Made by a program: the position numbers and the translations under genes | Source of the DNA: Catenovulum agarivorans YM01 | GTDB taxonomy: Bacteria; Pseudomonadota; Gammaproteobacteria; Enterobacterales; Alteromonadaceae | Assembly (NCBI RefSeq): GCF_000281085.1 | Contig: NZ_JH767529.1 | Span: 1 to 64,000 of the forward strand | Reading direction: 5' to 3' | DNA: 64,000 bases | Part shown: positions 1-9,086 of the stretch, one piece after another | Layout of the letters: each line of letters starts with the position of its first letter | Position numbering within the stretch: the stretch's first letter is position 1 | Notes under the pieces: model-generated | Databases searched by the model: none | What the model saw: the letters and a program-made list of their open reading frames with translations, nothing else | Told to the model about the DNA's origin: nothing

Positions 1-18
1 AGAAAATTTCTGGCTAAA

Positions 19-549
19 CTATAAAACCGTGGCCAATTTAACTTGACCACTACAAGGGCTGATAGGAAAATTAGTTGCAGAATAATCTTTGTTTGTAGGG
101 GGGCGGTCTTTCAAACCTGGTACTTCTCGTAGCATAAATTCAGGGACGTCTTTAAGCTGGGCAAGAGCTTGTTCTAGCGGGACGTCAACAAGCTCTTTTA
201 TCACCATTGCTTTATGGCGCTCTTTCTGTAAAAAAGCTTCAATACTCATCGCATCATCGTCAACGAATGCTTTTTCTTCCGTCGCTGGATCATGCTGCTT
301 ATTCGAATGCTGGTTATGGTTAGCATTGTGCTCAGTAGAAGCGTCTGTTGGATGTTTCGATTTCTCTTTTACCGGCGAGGTAGCAAGGGTTGTTTCAGTA
401 TTATTGACACTAAAATCTTGAATCAGAACTTCGGCCGAGGTTGACTCATGCAGAGGTTTGTTTATTGGTTCGGCATTAGGATAGAGGGCTACCAATAAAC
501 CAGTGATACAAACTAGAACCACACATAATAGTGGTTTAAACACTGTCAT
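19..549 (-). CDS. Hypothetical membrane-anchored/secreted protein
   Basis: This 176-residue protein is not recognised. Residues 1-24 form a hydrophobic signal peptide or signal anchor. A low-complexity segment rich in His, Asn, Lys, Ser and Thr follows (about 35-92), the kind of linker that places a C-terminal part in the periplasm or outside the cell. The C-terminal part (about 100-176) is charged with a short helical stretch and has no known catalytic motif. It ends close to the window edge but has its own stop codon. The gene lies downstream of a coding remnant and a hairpin repeat, on the same strand as pncC. The function cannot be assigned. Confidence 0.65.
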   Translation of the reverse strand: MTVFKPLLCVVLVCITGLLVALYPNAEPINKPLHESTSAEVLIQDFSVNNTETTLATSPVKEKSKHPTDASTEHNANHNQHSNKQHDPATEEKAFVDDDAMSIEAFLQKERHKAMVIKELVDVPLEQALAQLKDVPEFMLREVPGLKDRPPTNKDYSATNFPISPCSGQVKLATVL

Positions 550-577
550 TGATATTCCCTCTTAAACATTAATGATA

Positions 578-720
578 TTAAGACGCTACTGAGTATTCCC
601 ACCCAGCATAGTCGGTCGGCATACCAAACGGATCGGTACAGTAAGCGGCATATGTATCTACTCCGCCTTCAGAGCTCACAGGCTCATAAACCAATTTCCC
701 AGCGATAAAATAGCTAAGAA
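578..720 (-). pseudogene. Truncated coding remnant ending at a repeat element
   Basis: The minus strand is open from the hairpin repeat at 717-829 down to a TAA at 578-580. It encodes a protein-like sequence with aromatic and acidic residues (for example the segments KLVYEPVSSEGG and DPFGMPTDYAGWEYS). No good start codon exists: the frame closes inside the repeat. I read it as the C-terminal end of a gene whose 5' part was replaced by the repeat. It may instead be a chance open stretch. The family is not recognised. Confidence 0.3.
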
Positions 721-829
721 GGTAAATGGAAGTGTTGCGAACAAAACTTCAAAAGATAGGGATATCTTTTGCGAGCGACCCAGGGATGGGCTCGAAGCGT
801 TTTTGTGAGTAATACTCCATTTACCTTCT
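717..829 (+). repeat. Structured intergenic repeat, copy 1
   Basis: This is a full copy of a dispersed element of about 110 bp. The ends form a perfect 14-bp inverted repeat (717-730 with 816-829). Inside are a pairing of ACAAAACTTC with GAAGCGTTTTTGT, a hairpin AAAAGATA-GG-GATATCTTTT, and a second hairpin CGAGC-GA-CCCA with TGGGCTCG. Other copies are at 32859, 44762 and 59041. Confidence 0.75.
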
Positions 830-863
830 GAGTTTTGCTTCGACTACTTGCAGCAATGCCCCA

Positions 864-1370
864 TCACTCGGTTTTATCCAACAAAACTTCTATTTTTTCC
901 AATGCATATAAAATAGCTTGTTGCCGAACTTCCGCCCTATCACCAGCAAATATTTTATGTTCACACAGCGCATCTTGCCCTTTAATTTGCCAAGCAAAAT
1001 GCACTAAACCAACGGGTTTAGTATCGGTTGCTCCACCCGGCCCAGCAATACCACTTGTGGTCACTGCGATATCAGCCCCAGAGTTTTGCAACACACCGGC
1101 AGCCATTTCCGCAACCACTTGCTCACTCACAGCACCATACTTTTCTAAAGTATCAGCAGCTACGCCCAAACAATTTTCTTTAGCTAAATTACTGTAAGTC
1201 ACCCAACTTTGGGTAAAATAAGCAGAACTTCCGGCGATTTCGGTTAAAGCGTAAGCAATCCCACCGCCAGTACATGATTCAGCGGTTGCAATGGTTAGCC
1301 CTTTCCGCGTTAAAATAGCGCCACAGTTTTCAGCGGCTTGAAGAATTTCAGTCCAATACATGCTCGGCAA
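864..1370 (-). CDS. pncC: Nicotinamide-nucleotide amidohydrolase PncC (CinA C-terminal family)
   Basis: The product is a 168-residue stand-alone CinA C-terminal domain. The family deamidates nicotinamide mononucleotide to nicotinate mononucleotide in pyridine nucleotide salvage, in the cytoplasm. The signature TAESCTGG places the nucleophilic serine at residue 32. The VTYSNLAK segment carries the Tyr/Lys pair of the active site, and SGIAGPGG is the conserved glycine loop. Length is normal for the family. In many gammaproteobacteria the gene sits between mutS and recA; here mutS is the next conserved gene upstream but about 27 kb away, and recA is not in the window. Confidence 0.92.
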   Translation of the reverse strand: MPSMYWTEILQAAENCGAILTRKGLTIATAESCTGGGIAYALTEIAGSSAYFTQSWVTYSNLAKENCLGVAADTLEKYGAVSEQVVAEMAAGVLQNSGADIAVTTSGIAGPGGATDTKPVGLVHFAWQIKGQDALCEHKIFAGDRAEVRQQAILYALEKIEVLLDKTE

Positions 1371-1633
1371 ATCTCAAATCAGGTAAAAATTACAAATGAG
1401 TACAGATATTTATTCAGAACAAAGTTTGAGTCAACACACACCTATGATGCACAGGTGTGTTAGCATTGAAAATAATAAATTTTTCTAAATTAACCGACAA
1501 AAACTACACCAAAAGCTACACTTTCAAAGTAGCTTCAGCTGGACTATTTAATACATCCTTGGACAAGTCTTGCTTAAAGCCCCACCCAATCGAGAACGAT
1601 AATCACTAACAATAACATAAGAAAACTAAGATG
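1371..1633. other. Intergenic stretch without recognisable gene
   Basis: No coding sequence is supported here. Two small inverted repeats are visible: ACACACCT/AGGTGTGT (1436-1443 with 1453-1460) and AAGCTAC/GTAGCTT (1512-1518 with 1529-1535). Neither is followed by a T tract. The stretch leads into an integrase/Fic remnant. Confidence 0.5.
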
Positions 1634-1693
1634 ATGTTAGAGTGGGCGGATGGCAACAGTCGAATGGGGCGTTTATGGCAAACTATTCCCTAG
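1634..1693 (+). pseudogene. Chimeric remnant: integrase tail joined to Fic motif
   Basis: The first part encodes MMLEWAD, matching the integrase tail MMQEWAD encoded at 13647-13667. It runs directly into DGNSRMGRLWQT, matching DGNGRMGRLWQT of the intact Fic gene (from about 14300), then meets a TAG at 1691-1693. The junction falls on GCGGAT, the counterpart of a GCAGAT present in both parents. The simplest reading is a decayed second copy of the integrase-fic module that lost about 650 bp between short direct repeats. Confidence 0.6.
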
Positions 1694-1771
1694 TTTGCTC
1701 GGTGAATAGCAGATGCCCGTAGTTGTAAAGTACGTATCAACTAAATAGGCAAGAATTAAACTATCTGACGA

Positions 1772-1807
1772 GATTTAAGTCGGTATCAAGGTCAACCGAC
1801 TTAAATC
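1772..1807 (-). terminator. Perfect 13-bp hairpin downstream of the lipoprotein operon
   Basis: GATTTAAGTCGGT (1772-1784) pairs perfectly with ACCGACTTAAATC (1795-1807) around a 10-nt loop, 20 bp past the stop codon of the minus-strand gene at 1828. There is no long T run, so efficiency as an intrinsic terminator is uncertain. Confidence 0.5.
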
Positions 1808-1827
1808 CAAGGTACTAAGCAAGTATT

Positions 1828-2964
1828 TTATTTTTTAGATACGGCTTTAGTGGCAGCCATCTCCACAAGGCCATTCGTTAGTTTTTTGCTTTCAGTTTCG
1901 TACACTGTAGGGATTATATTCACCTGATAGCGTGTGATATCCCTCGCAACGCTACTAGATGTTCCACCTAAAGCACTTAAAAAGCCTAATGTTTTAGTTA
2001 AACCTGAGGTTACTTTGTCAGCAGTTGTGGTGGCATCTTCTATACTTTCATAAAAAATGGTGGAACTGGCAACATCTCGTTTACTACCAAACACGGGCTG
2101 GTGGCTAGGCTTTACCATACATTTCTCTTTACCCCACTCACTCCAGCATTTTTGTTGTGTAATTGGTTGAAAACGAATATCACCACTAACAGATAATTGA
2201 ATAGAAGCATCAACTTTAGCTGTATCTTTATTGCTTAACCCAGCAAAAGATTTATCTCCATCAGATTGCAGACTGGCAAAATCAATGAGTAAGTTAATAT
2301 TAACCCCAGTCATACCTAAATCTTTCATTAAAAAATCTTCAATTTGTTCTGAAGAGTCCCCACCAATGGATTTAAAAACTTGCGAGAAACCACTTGCAGT
2401 ACTGATATAACGAGGATCAGAAATGGTTTCTCCATTCCGACCTAATACTAAATATCGTGTATCACCTTTACCTTTGAACTCAAATGGACTTGCTTGTCCG
2501 CCTGCATGTAATTCCTGATAATATTTGTTAGTTTTAATTTTTGAGTGTGGTACCAGTTCAAAACCTGCGTTTGACAATTCTAATTCAGCATTTTCACATG
2601 CTTGATCGGCTAAACGTTGCAATTCTGTTTCTTCTAACCCACTTGCTGTGTATGTAACCGAAATTTTTACATCCGACCGACTAACTGTACCTGTTGCACG
2701 CGTAGCTCCTGCTCTGAACCCACCGCTGGTTGAGGCCGAAGCTGAGCTTGTCATACCGAACATGACATTACAGGACATAACCCCTATTTTGTTCACGCCT
2801 TTCATATACTCTTCATTTTCAGCGTAAATAAAGCTGTCAGCCTGAGCCGCAGCATTTGTAGCAGGGTTATAGTCAGGCAAACTTTCACTGGTAGACGAAC
2901 AACCAATAACAAGAGCCAATACTGACAGGCTTGGTATAACCCGAGCAGATAACAAAGTGTTCAT
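1828..2964 (-). CDS. Hypothetical lipoprotein
   Basis: This is a 378-residue predicted lipoprotein of unknown function. A signal peptide (about 1-22) ends in the lipobox VIGC, followed by SSTSES, so the mature protein should be lipidated and probably outer-membrane bound. A Ser/Gly/Ala-rich stretch lies at about 73-92. A CWSEWGKEKC segment near residue 270 could form a short disulfide loop. No enzymatic motif is visible. Only 33 bp separate it from the upstream 1015-residue lipoprotein gene on the same strand, so the two are probably co-transcribed and may act together at the cell surface. Confidence 0.75.
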   Translation of the reverse strand: MNTLLSARVIPSLSVLALVIGCSSTSESLPDYNPATNAAAQADSFIYAENEEYMKGVNKIGVMSCNVMFGMTSSASASTSGGFRAGATRATGTVSRSDVKISVTYTASGLEETELQRLADQACENAELELSNAGFELVPHSKIKTNKYYQELHAGGQASPFEFKGKGDTRYLVLGRNGETISDPRYISTASGFSQVFKSIGGDSSEQIEDFLMKDLGMTGVNINLLIDFASLQSDGDKSFAGLSNKDTAKVDASIQLSVSGDIRFQPITQQKCWSEWGKEKCMVKPSHQPVFGSKRDVASSTIFYESIEDATTTADKVTSGLTKTLGFLSALGGTSSSVARDITRYQVNIIPTVYETESKKLTNGLVEMAATKAVSKK

Positions 2965-2997
2965 TAATAATTCCTCAAAAATATTTGCTGCTAAAAT

Positions 2998-5900
2998 TTA
3001 AATCGACTGCTTAACCGCACCTTTTAACTCAAATAACTCGGGCAAAAAGCCACTAATGCTTTTCACTGTCATATCAGGGTTAAAGCGTATTTGTACTTTT
3101 CCATTTCCAACTTTGGTTAAATTCTGCGCATCAATCTGCATTATGTAAGAACCATCGTTTTCTTCCGGGTCGATTATTAAAAAGTCATTGAGTCCTTCCC
3201 ACTCAAATGTTTGAGGAATCGTATTGCCGCATAGCTGCGTTTTTCCATCTAACGTAATTACCCCACCATTGGTAATTGTGGCTGTATTCGTCACTGCTGT
3301 CGGTGCGCCAAATGGGCCGTCACAATACACATTAACATTAGCAGTCCAAGTACCCGCTAAAGTATTAAAAATATCAGGAACTCCAGTACCGTAGGCTTCA
3401 ACACTATTACGGAATTTAACTTCTGCATTGCCACCCGCACTGCCCTCAATCAATCCGGAATTCTGGTAGAAAAAGCTCGTCATGTACTGTGTAATGTCCG
3501 TGCCTTTGTTAATAAAAATCTGCCCAGGTTGATAAACGACTAAAACACCAAGATCTTGTTTGTAAAAAGGAGTTAATGCATTGGTAAAAGCATTACTAGA
3601 ATTAAGGCTTGAAATAACGCTGTTGTCCGCCCCTCTTAATTCCATATTCCAAGAATTGCTAGTACCACTGATAGTTAGTGAGCCTTTCCCGTACCATTCG
3701 GGGTTAGAATCCGGCACCTGATAAATTGCAACAGGCCAAGTGTTTGACACTAATGCGATAAATTCCTCACTAGTTGGGCTGGCATTATCCCCAAAAACGG
3801 CTTTACCTACAGGCTCTTGCAAAGAGCCAGGTTCAGGATCTTTAGGTGTTGGGTCGCTTGGATCTGTCGGTGCTGGATCTATGGGATCAGGTTCTGTTGG
3901 CTCTTGATCTTCCGTATAGAAGTGGCGAAATTTACCTGAAATAGAAATAGTAGCATCCTGCTCAGGTAGCATTGGAGCAACATTACGCGCGACTAATGTA
4001 GCGGTATAAGTTCCTTCTATACTACCCGTGCCAATATTCGTAACATCAACAGAACAAGAAGCTCCATCGTTTAATTGCTGCACCCCACCTTGAGTGAATG
4101 ACGTGCTGTAGGGAATATTAGCATTGGTTCCAAGACTCATACTAAGCTGCTGATCACCCACTATTTCATTACAAACATAACTACCAACACTGAGTGGCAA
4201 ACCAGAGAAAGTCATACGTAATGGCGCGATATGTTCATCCGTTTTTTTCCACTCGTAGTGAACGATATGACCACTGGTTTCACTTAGATCATCTACTAAT
4301 AAAAAGCTTTGCCCTTGTATAAAGTGAGTGCTCCCCTCTTCTATTTTCATGCTAAGGCCAGCGACATCAGTAGCTAAATCACCTTCGTTTCCATTATTTT
4401 TTGCAACAAACGCTTGTGTAATAAAGTTCCGGATTCGACCACTTATCGTAATTGTTCTTTCTGTAGAATCCATATCGATATCATTGTTAGCTGCTTGCGC
4501 AATTAGGGTTGCAGTGTAGCTGCCTTCAAATTTTCGCCCAGAGCTACTATCTATGTTAAAGCTGCATTTCCCTTCAGAGTCTCCGCCATTTTTCGTACTA
4601 AAAACGTATGCATTATTAAACCCCATTTTGAGCGTCATATTGACAGAACTGATAGGGTCAACACCACAGGTATAACTTCCAGGCTCACGACTTTCTAAAG
4701 CAGAACTACTATCTAGGGAGATACTAATTTGGTGATCAGGATGAGAACCATCTTCCGTTAAATTAGTTGAATATTTATCAGACATTAAAAAGTATCCCGA
4801 CTTCAGTTCCGCAGTCCCTTTATCTATTGCAACAGACATCCAAACGTCGTCAGCCAAAGAAGTAGGTACTTCTCCTGTTTTTCCTGGATGCACAAAAATA
4901 CGAAACTGCCCGTCAGTCAATACTGCTTCTGTCTGATCTTTGTCATTAACCAGCTTAGCGCTGACAATACGCCCCTCACTTGCGCCATTGCCAATATGGT
5001 AATCAACCTGCAATTCACACTCAGTCGCACTCCAAATTTTTTGCACGGGAACTTCACCGTCGTTATTAACGGTTAATAAAGTAAGTCCAGTGTCTACACT
5101 ACAATTTTGTTTTCCCCGTAAACCATGAGCTAACGTAACTTGCGCCCAAGCCAATTCATCTCCCTTAAATGAGCTCTCGTCTAAAATAACATCACCGATA
5201 AAGTTGTTGGCACGAATATGCCGATTAGTATTTTGATAATTAGACGAGGGGATAAAAGGCTGATTTATAATCCAAGTATGCCCATCAAGCGTAAACGCAA
5301 TTCCGTTAAGTTGATTGAGTAATTCCTCATTAGGCGTCGGTTCTGTTGGCTCTGTGGGCGTTGTACTGGTGTAAACAGGTAAACGTTCCAGATCATCATT
5401 TATCAAAATTTGCCCTAAGGCTTGATAATCATCTATTTGATTAGTTGAATCCGATACAAGGGTGAGGATATTATCAAGTAGTCTATCCCAGCCGGTTCCA
5501 TCTGCTTCGAACTCGGTTGAGAAAGGGCTACCCACGAGTTCTTCATCAATATAGTTTTTAGATTCGAATACATCCAATACACTTGAAGCTGCTGCTTCAA
5601 TTTGATTTCTATTGGGCCATATAGCAACATTATCTTTCCAAGTTAGATTGGCATCTGCGCTAGCCTTAAGCAGGGATAAATGCGTCAGTGGTGTAATGTT
5701 CACTGTGCCAGCTGAAAATGCCATACTCGACAATTGTATATCGGGTTCACCTCCAGCCAACTCAAGTAAACAAGGTAGTTGTTGGCTATCGACTTCACCA
5801 CTCCATTTTCCCTTATCGTCGGTAACTACGGGCGAAACTGTAAAACCCGATCCGTTTTGACAAGTTGCGGTTATAGTAGCGTTTACGATTGCTTGCCCTA

Positions 5901-6045
5901 CGGCCGCAGTGCCATTTAAAGAGACTGTTATAGTTGGATCCGGTTCAGGTGATTCAATGTCAACGCGTTTATCTGATGAACAAGCTGATATTAGAACACC
6001 AAGTCCTATAGCGGGTATAAGCCGATAAAAGGGTAAAATTGTCAT
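2998..6045 (-). CDS. Large multidomain surface lipoprotein
   Basis: This 1015-residue protein has a signal peptide ending in the lipobox LISAC at about residue 22. Residues about 38-95 look like a carboxypeptidase-regulatory or Ig-like beta domain (GTAAVGQAIVNATITATC). Two related beta-rich segments follow in the middle of the protein. Each contains a GSYxC motif, a later Cys, and an EGTYTATL or EGSYTATL strand ending in ISGxxRxF, which suggests an internal duplication. Pro/Thr/Glu/Asp-rich linkers (for example near 235 and 715) separate the parts. The C-terminal third is a further beta-rich region. No catalytic motif is seen. It is the first gene of a probable two-gene operon with the lipoprotein at 1828, and a CCCC-N8-GGGG dyad lies 60-76 bp upstream of the start. 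Confidence 0.78.
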   Translation of the reverse strand: MTILPFYRLIPAIGLGVLISACSSDKRVDIESPEPDPTITVSLNGTAAVGQAIVNATITATCQNGSGFTVSPVVTDDKGKWSGEVDSQQLPCLLELAGGEPDIQLSSMAFSAGTVNITPLTHLSLLKASADANLTWKDNVAIWPNRNQIEAAASSVLDVFESKNYIDEELVGSPFSTEFEADGTGWDRLLDNILTLVSDSTNQIDDYQALGQILINDDLERLPVYTSTTPTEPTEPTPNEELLNQLNGIAFTLDGHTWIINQPFIPSSNYQNTNRHIRANNFIGDVILDESSFKGDELAWAQVTLAHGLRGKQNCSVDTGLTLLTVNNDGEVPVQKIWSATECELQVDYHIGNGASEGRIVSAKLVNDKDQTEAVLTDGQFRIFVHPGKTGEVPTSLADDVWMSVAIDKGTAELKSGYFLMSDKYSTNLTEDGSHPDHQISISLDSSSALESREPGSYTCGVDPISSVNMTLKMGFNNAYVFSTKNGGDSEGKCSFNIDSSSGRKFEGSYTATLIAQAANNDIDMDSTERTITISGRIRNFITQAFVAKNNGNEGDLATDVAGLSMKIEEGSTHFIQGQSFLLVDDLSETSGHIVHYEWKKTDEHIAPLRMTFSGLPLSVGSYVCNEIVGDQQLSMSLGTNANIPYSTSFTQGGVQQLNDGASCSVDVTNIGTGSIEGTYTATLVARNVAPMLPEQDATISISGKFRHFYTEDQEPTEPDPIDPAPTDPSDPTPKDPEPGSLQEPVGKAVFGDNASPTSEEFIALVSNTWPVAIYQVPDSNPEWYGKGSLTISGTSNSWNMELRGADNSVISSLNSSNAFTNALTPFYKQDLGVLVVYQPGQIFINKGTDITQYMTSFFYQNSGLIEGSAGGNAEVKFRNSVEAYGTGVPDIFNTLAGTWTANVNVYCDGPFGAPTAVTNTATITNGGVITLDGKTQLCGNTIPQTFEWEGLNDFLIIDPEENDGSYIMQIDAQNLTKVGNGKVQIRFNPDMTVKSISGFLPELFELKGAVKQSI

Positions 6046-6104
6046 GACAAATCCTATTTTTTCCTATGTCACGACAATAATAATGAAGCTTTAGTTTAAC
6101 GTAT

Positions 6105-6121
6105 CCCCCATAAACAAGGGG
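6105..6121. promoter_or_regulatory. Candidate operator CCCC-N8-GGGG (site A)
   Basis: CCCC and GGGG half-sites separated by 8 bp lie between the response-regulator gene and the divergent-facing start of the 1015-residue lipoprotein gene. The same half-sites and spacing recur at 6867 and 9087. Regulation by the adjacent LuxR-type regulator is inferred. Confidence 0.35.
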
Positions 6122-6766
6122 TTACTTTGGGTTAATCAACCCTAAATTAACCGCTTTAACCGTAGCTTCAGCTCGAGAGTTTACTTGCAACTTACGGTAC
6201 ACTTCTTTTAGGTAACCTGCTGCTGTGTAGTAACTAATTCCTAATAAATCTGCTGCGTGTTTAACACTTAGTCCTTTCGCAGCAAGAGTAAGTACATCGG
6301 TTTCTCTCTGAGTCAAAACAATATCGGGTTCATCATTTATAGGTCTATATTGCTGTAAAAGGTAACGCGCGATAGATGCGGACAGTGGTGGACGACCACC
6401 TATTATGCCTGAAAGTTGTTCAATAAATTCGCTCTCACTGTCATCTTTGAGTAAATACCCATCTGCACCAGCCCTCAATGCCCGTATAAGATGATCTGCA
6501 TCATCAAAAATTGTCGTTACAACACAAAACGCACTAGGAGCGATAGCTTTATAAGCGCTAATAAATGTACTTCCGTGACCATCGGGTAACCCTAAATCGA
6601 CCAAAACCAATTCGTACGTATATTGGCTTATCGCTTTGTTTGCAGCGGCAAGGCTTTCGGCATGATCTATTTGTCGATGGGGAAAAAGAGTGTTAATTTG
6701 AGCATGCAACCATACTGATACTTCGGGAATATCTTCGATAATCAGTATCTTATCAATATCGTTCAT
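6122..6766 (-). CDS. LuxR/NarL-type response regulator
   Basis: This 214-residue response regulator has an N-terminal receiver domain (about 1-125) and a C-terminal LuxR-type helix-turn-helix (about 145-210). The acidic pocket is E11/D12, the phosphoacceptor is D57 in LVLVDLGLP, a Thr lies in VVTTI, and the conserved Lys is in GYLLKDD. The HTH shows the usual LTQRETDVLTLAAKGLSVKHAADLLGIS pattern in pieces. It should be a DNA-binding output of the histidine kinase encoded divergently at 6904. The two genes share an intergenic region containing a CCCC-N8-GGG dyad. Confidence 0.9.
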   Translation of the reverse strand: MNDIDKILIIEDIPEVSVWLHAQINTLFPHRQIDHAESLAAANKAISQYTYELVLVDLGLPDGHGSTFISAYKAIAPSAFCVVTTIFDDADHLIRALRAGADGYLLKDDSESEFIEQLSGIIGGRPPLSASIARYLLQQYRPINDEPDIVLTQRETDVLTLAAKGLSVKHAADLLGISYYTAAGYLKEVYRKLQVNSRAEATVKAVNLGLINPK

Positions 6767-6866
6767 CCGAGCTCCAATATTGTTTACAGTAACAAAAATA
6801 AATTGTATTAATATAAAAGTTTAAAATTTAAAACGTACCATACCTCCTAGCAACCAATTAAAGCAA

Positions 6867-6881
6867 CCCCTTAAAATAGGG
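6867..6881. promoter_or_regulatory. Candidate operator CCCC-N8-GGG (site B)
   Basis: A CCCC half-site, TTAAAATA spacer and GGG half-site lie 23-37 bp upstream of the histidine-kinase start, in the shared region of the divergent regulator pair. It has the same geometry as the sites at 6105 and 9087. An autoregulatory role is inferred. Confidence 0.33.
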
Positions 6882-6903
6882 TGAAACGTAAGCAGGTAAC
6901 CTT

Positions 6904-9048
6904 ATGCTGTCTCTAAAAACTCGAATAATTGCAGGGCTTTTTTTAGTGTTGTTTTATGGCATCTTCACTGTCATTTTTTCACTAACCTTACCAAGTAGCA
7001 ATTTTAAGTTTTATGCTTTTAATAATGAGCTAATGGCCAAACAAGAATCTCTGGAAGCTTTTCCTGTAAAGTCATTTATGATTGAAGGCAAAATGCTCGC
7101 CGCGACTGAAAGCCTTACACTAGAAGAACCCGATGTATTGCCCGATTATAAGAGCTTGAACAACTTTTTTAGTGCTCATCAACAACTGCATGATGCATTG
7201 CAAGCTGGTAGCCTGAAAATCATTGATAATCAAGGGAACATATTTCCAGTTGAACTAAAACCACGTTCAATTTTAGAACTGCCTGGGTTATTTTGGTTAC
7301 AATTGCTGTGTGGTTTAGCTGGAATGATCATCTGTCTGATGGTGTGGATACCTGCTCAACGAGATATTTCTATCAATTCTTTTACACTCACGGGATTAAG
7401 CTATGTTTTATTTTCATCTGCTGCTGCAATCTACAGTACCCGCGAGCTTTTTATTTCAGGAGACCTGTTTATTTGGTTATCTGGGTTAAACCATTTTGGC
7501 GCTTTACTTTTTTCCGCATCTCTTAGCGTTTTCATCTGGAACTACCCATGTAAATCTCCATCACCCTGGCTAACAAAAGCATTTTACGCATCATTTATTG
7601 TAGCTTTTGTTTTGGATCAATTCCAATTGGTTGCAACCCCAGTGGAAGGCTTTCATTTGTGGGTAATGGGCATATTTTTAATCGGTTTAACTGGTTCGAT
7701 TTGGCAATGGTTGCAAACAAAAACACAACCAACACAAAGGGCTGCTTCGCTTTGGATAGTGGTTTCGATTATCGCAGGAACTTTCTTTTTTGCAGGTGGT
7801 ATGATACTTCCAGCGATTTTGCAAATAGCGCATCCAGCCTCTCAAGGCCTATTATTTACAACCTTCCTCCTCATGTATGCAGGTATGGCGATGGGAGTCG
7901 TTCGTTATCGTTTGTTTGAGCTAGATCGCTGGTGGTTTGCCCTTTGGGCTTGGCTACTTAGCGGTTTAATGATCATGTTATTTGATGTATTACTTGTATC
8001 ATTATTGAGTTTATCTGGCCCTGTCACTCTAACACTCTCTGTCGCTTTGGTCGGATGGATTTACTTTCCACTAAGGCAATATCTATGGAAAAAATTAATC
8101 GTTAACCATCGTCCAGAACTAGACGAATGGCTCGCTAATGCATTGCCTGCAATGTTAGAAGCACAACAAGTTAAAGGTAAGCTTGGTTTGAAAGAAGCGT
8201 TGCAAGCTGTATTTCGCCCTCTCTCCGTTCATAGCTCCCCTTTATCTGATACTAAACCAGAAGTGACAATTCTCGAACAAGGTAAAACACTCAAAGTGGC
8301 CGATCCTTTTAATCAAGTTTTTTGGCTGTTGCAACATCCTTATGAAGGCTCAAAGTTATTTACACCTAAAGATAAAAATATTGCCAATTTGGTTTTGTCA
8401 TTACATACGTTAGTTGAAAATGTTCGTGCTGCCTATGTTGAAGGCGCGAAAGAGGAAAGGTATAGGATTAGCCGTGATATGCACGATGATCTTGGTGCAA
8501 AATTATTGCATTTACTGCATAGATCAGAAGCTGGTACTAAACCTTTAGTTAGAGAAGCGATTAAGGATTTACGTAATTTACTTAAAGATATGGAAGGTGA
8601 GTCTTTGTCACTTGAAGCAGCTATACTTCAGTGGCGAGATGAAATTCAGCGTAGATGTGAAGCTCAGGGCGTTAACTTAAATTGGCAAGCTCAGTCTGCC
8701 CATATCGTTTTAGGTATTAGGCAATATAGCGAATTGACCAGAATCATTCGCGAAGCAACAACCAACGCATTAAAACACGCTCAAACAACTACTTTATTAG
8801 TAAGCGTGGACTGTACAAACAATCAATTAATCATCTTTGTTGAAAATAATGGTTTAACTAATAACGCTCAAATTGGACAAATTAGAGGGCTCAATATCAT
8901 GCAAAACAGAGCTCAAAAACTAGGCGGTATATGCCAATATCAAGCGGTGCAAGAAAACTGGCAATTATCCCTTTCCGTTCCTCTTTCTAGCTTAACAATA
9001 GATTCAGATCCGCCCTATAATTCAGAAAAATCCTCTGTACTAGCATAA
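6904..9048 (+). CDS. Membrane sensor histidine kinase (HisKA_3 type)
   Basis: This 714-residue inner-membrane histidine kinase has an N-terminal transmembrane segment (about 7-27) and a periplasmic stretch (to about 125). A block of seven or so membrane helices (about 130-395) and a cytoplasmic linker follow. The dimerisation/phosphoacceptor motif RDMHDDLGAK places the phosphorylated His at residue 527. A HATPase_c domain follows, with the N-box EATTNALKHA and a weak G2 region GLNIMQNRA. This HisKA_3 class partners with LuxR/NarL response regulators such as the one encoded divergently at 6122. The signal sensed is unknown; the surrounding lipoprotein genes suggest a cell-envelope or polysaccharide cue. 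Confidence 0.88.
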   Translation: MLSLKTRIIAGLFLVLFYGIFTVIFSLTLPSSNFKFYAFNNELMAKQESLEAFPVKSFMIEGKMLAATESLTLEEPDVLPDYKSLNNFFSAHQQLHDALQAGSLKIIDNQGNIFPVELKPRSILELPGLFWLQLLCGLAGMIICLMVWIPAQRDISINSFTLTGLSYVLFSSAAAIYSTRELFISGDLFIWLSGLNHFGALLFSASLSVFIWNYPCKSPSPWLTKAFYASFIVAFVLDQFQLVATPVEGFHLWVMGIFLIGLTGSIWQWLQTKTQPTQRAASLWIVVSIIAGTFFFAGGMILPAILQIAHPASQGLLFTTFLLMYAGMAMGVVRYRLFELDRWWFALWAWLLSGLMIMLFDVLLVSLLSLSGPVTLTLSVALVGWIYFPLRQYLWKKLIVNHRPELDEWLANALPAMLEAQQVKGKLGLKEALQAVFRPLSVHSSPLSDTKPEVTILEQGKTLKVADPFNQVFWLLQHPYEGSKLFTPKDKNIANLVLSLHTLVENVRAAYVEGAKEERYRISRDMHDDLGAKLLHLLHRSEAGTKPLVREAIKDLRNLLKDMEGESLSLEAAILQWRDEIQRRCEAQGVNLNWQAQSAHIVLGIRQYSELTRIIREATTNALKHAQTTTLLVSVDCTNNQLIIFVENNGLTNNAQIGQIRGLNIMQNRAQKLGGICQYQAVQENWQLSLSVPLSSLTIDSDPPYNSEKSSVLA

Positions 9049-9086
9049 ATTACGCTAGAAAATGTAATGAATAATTTCACTCGTGT

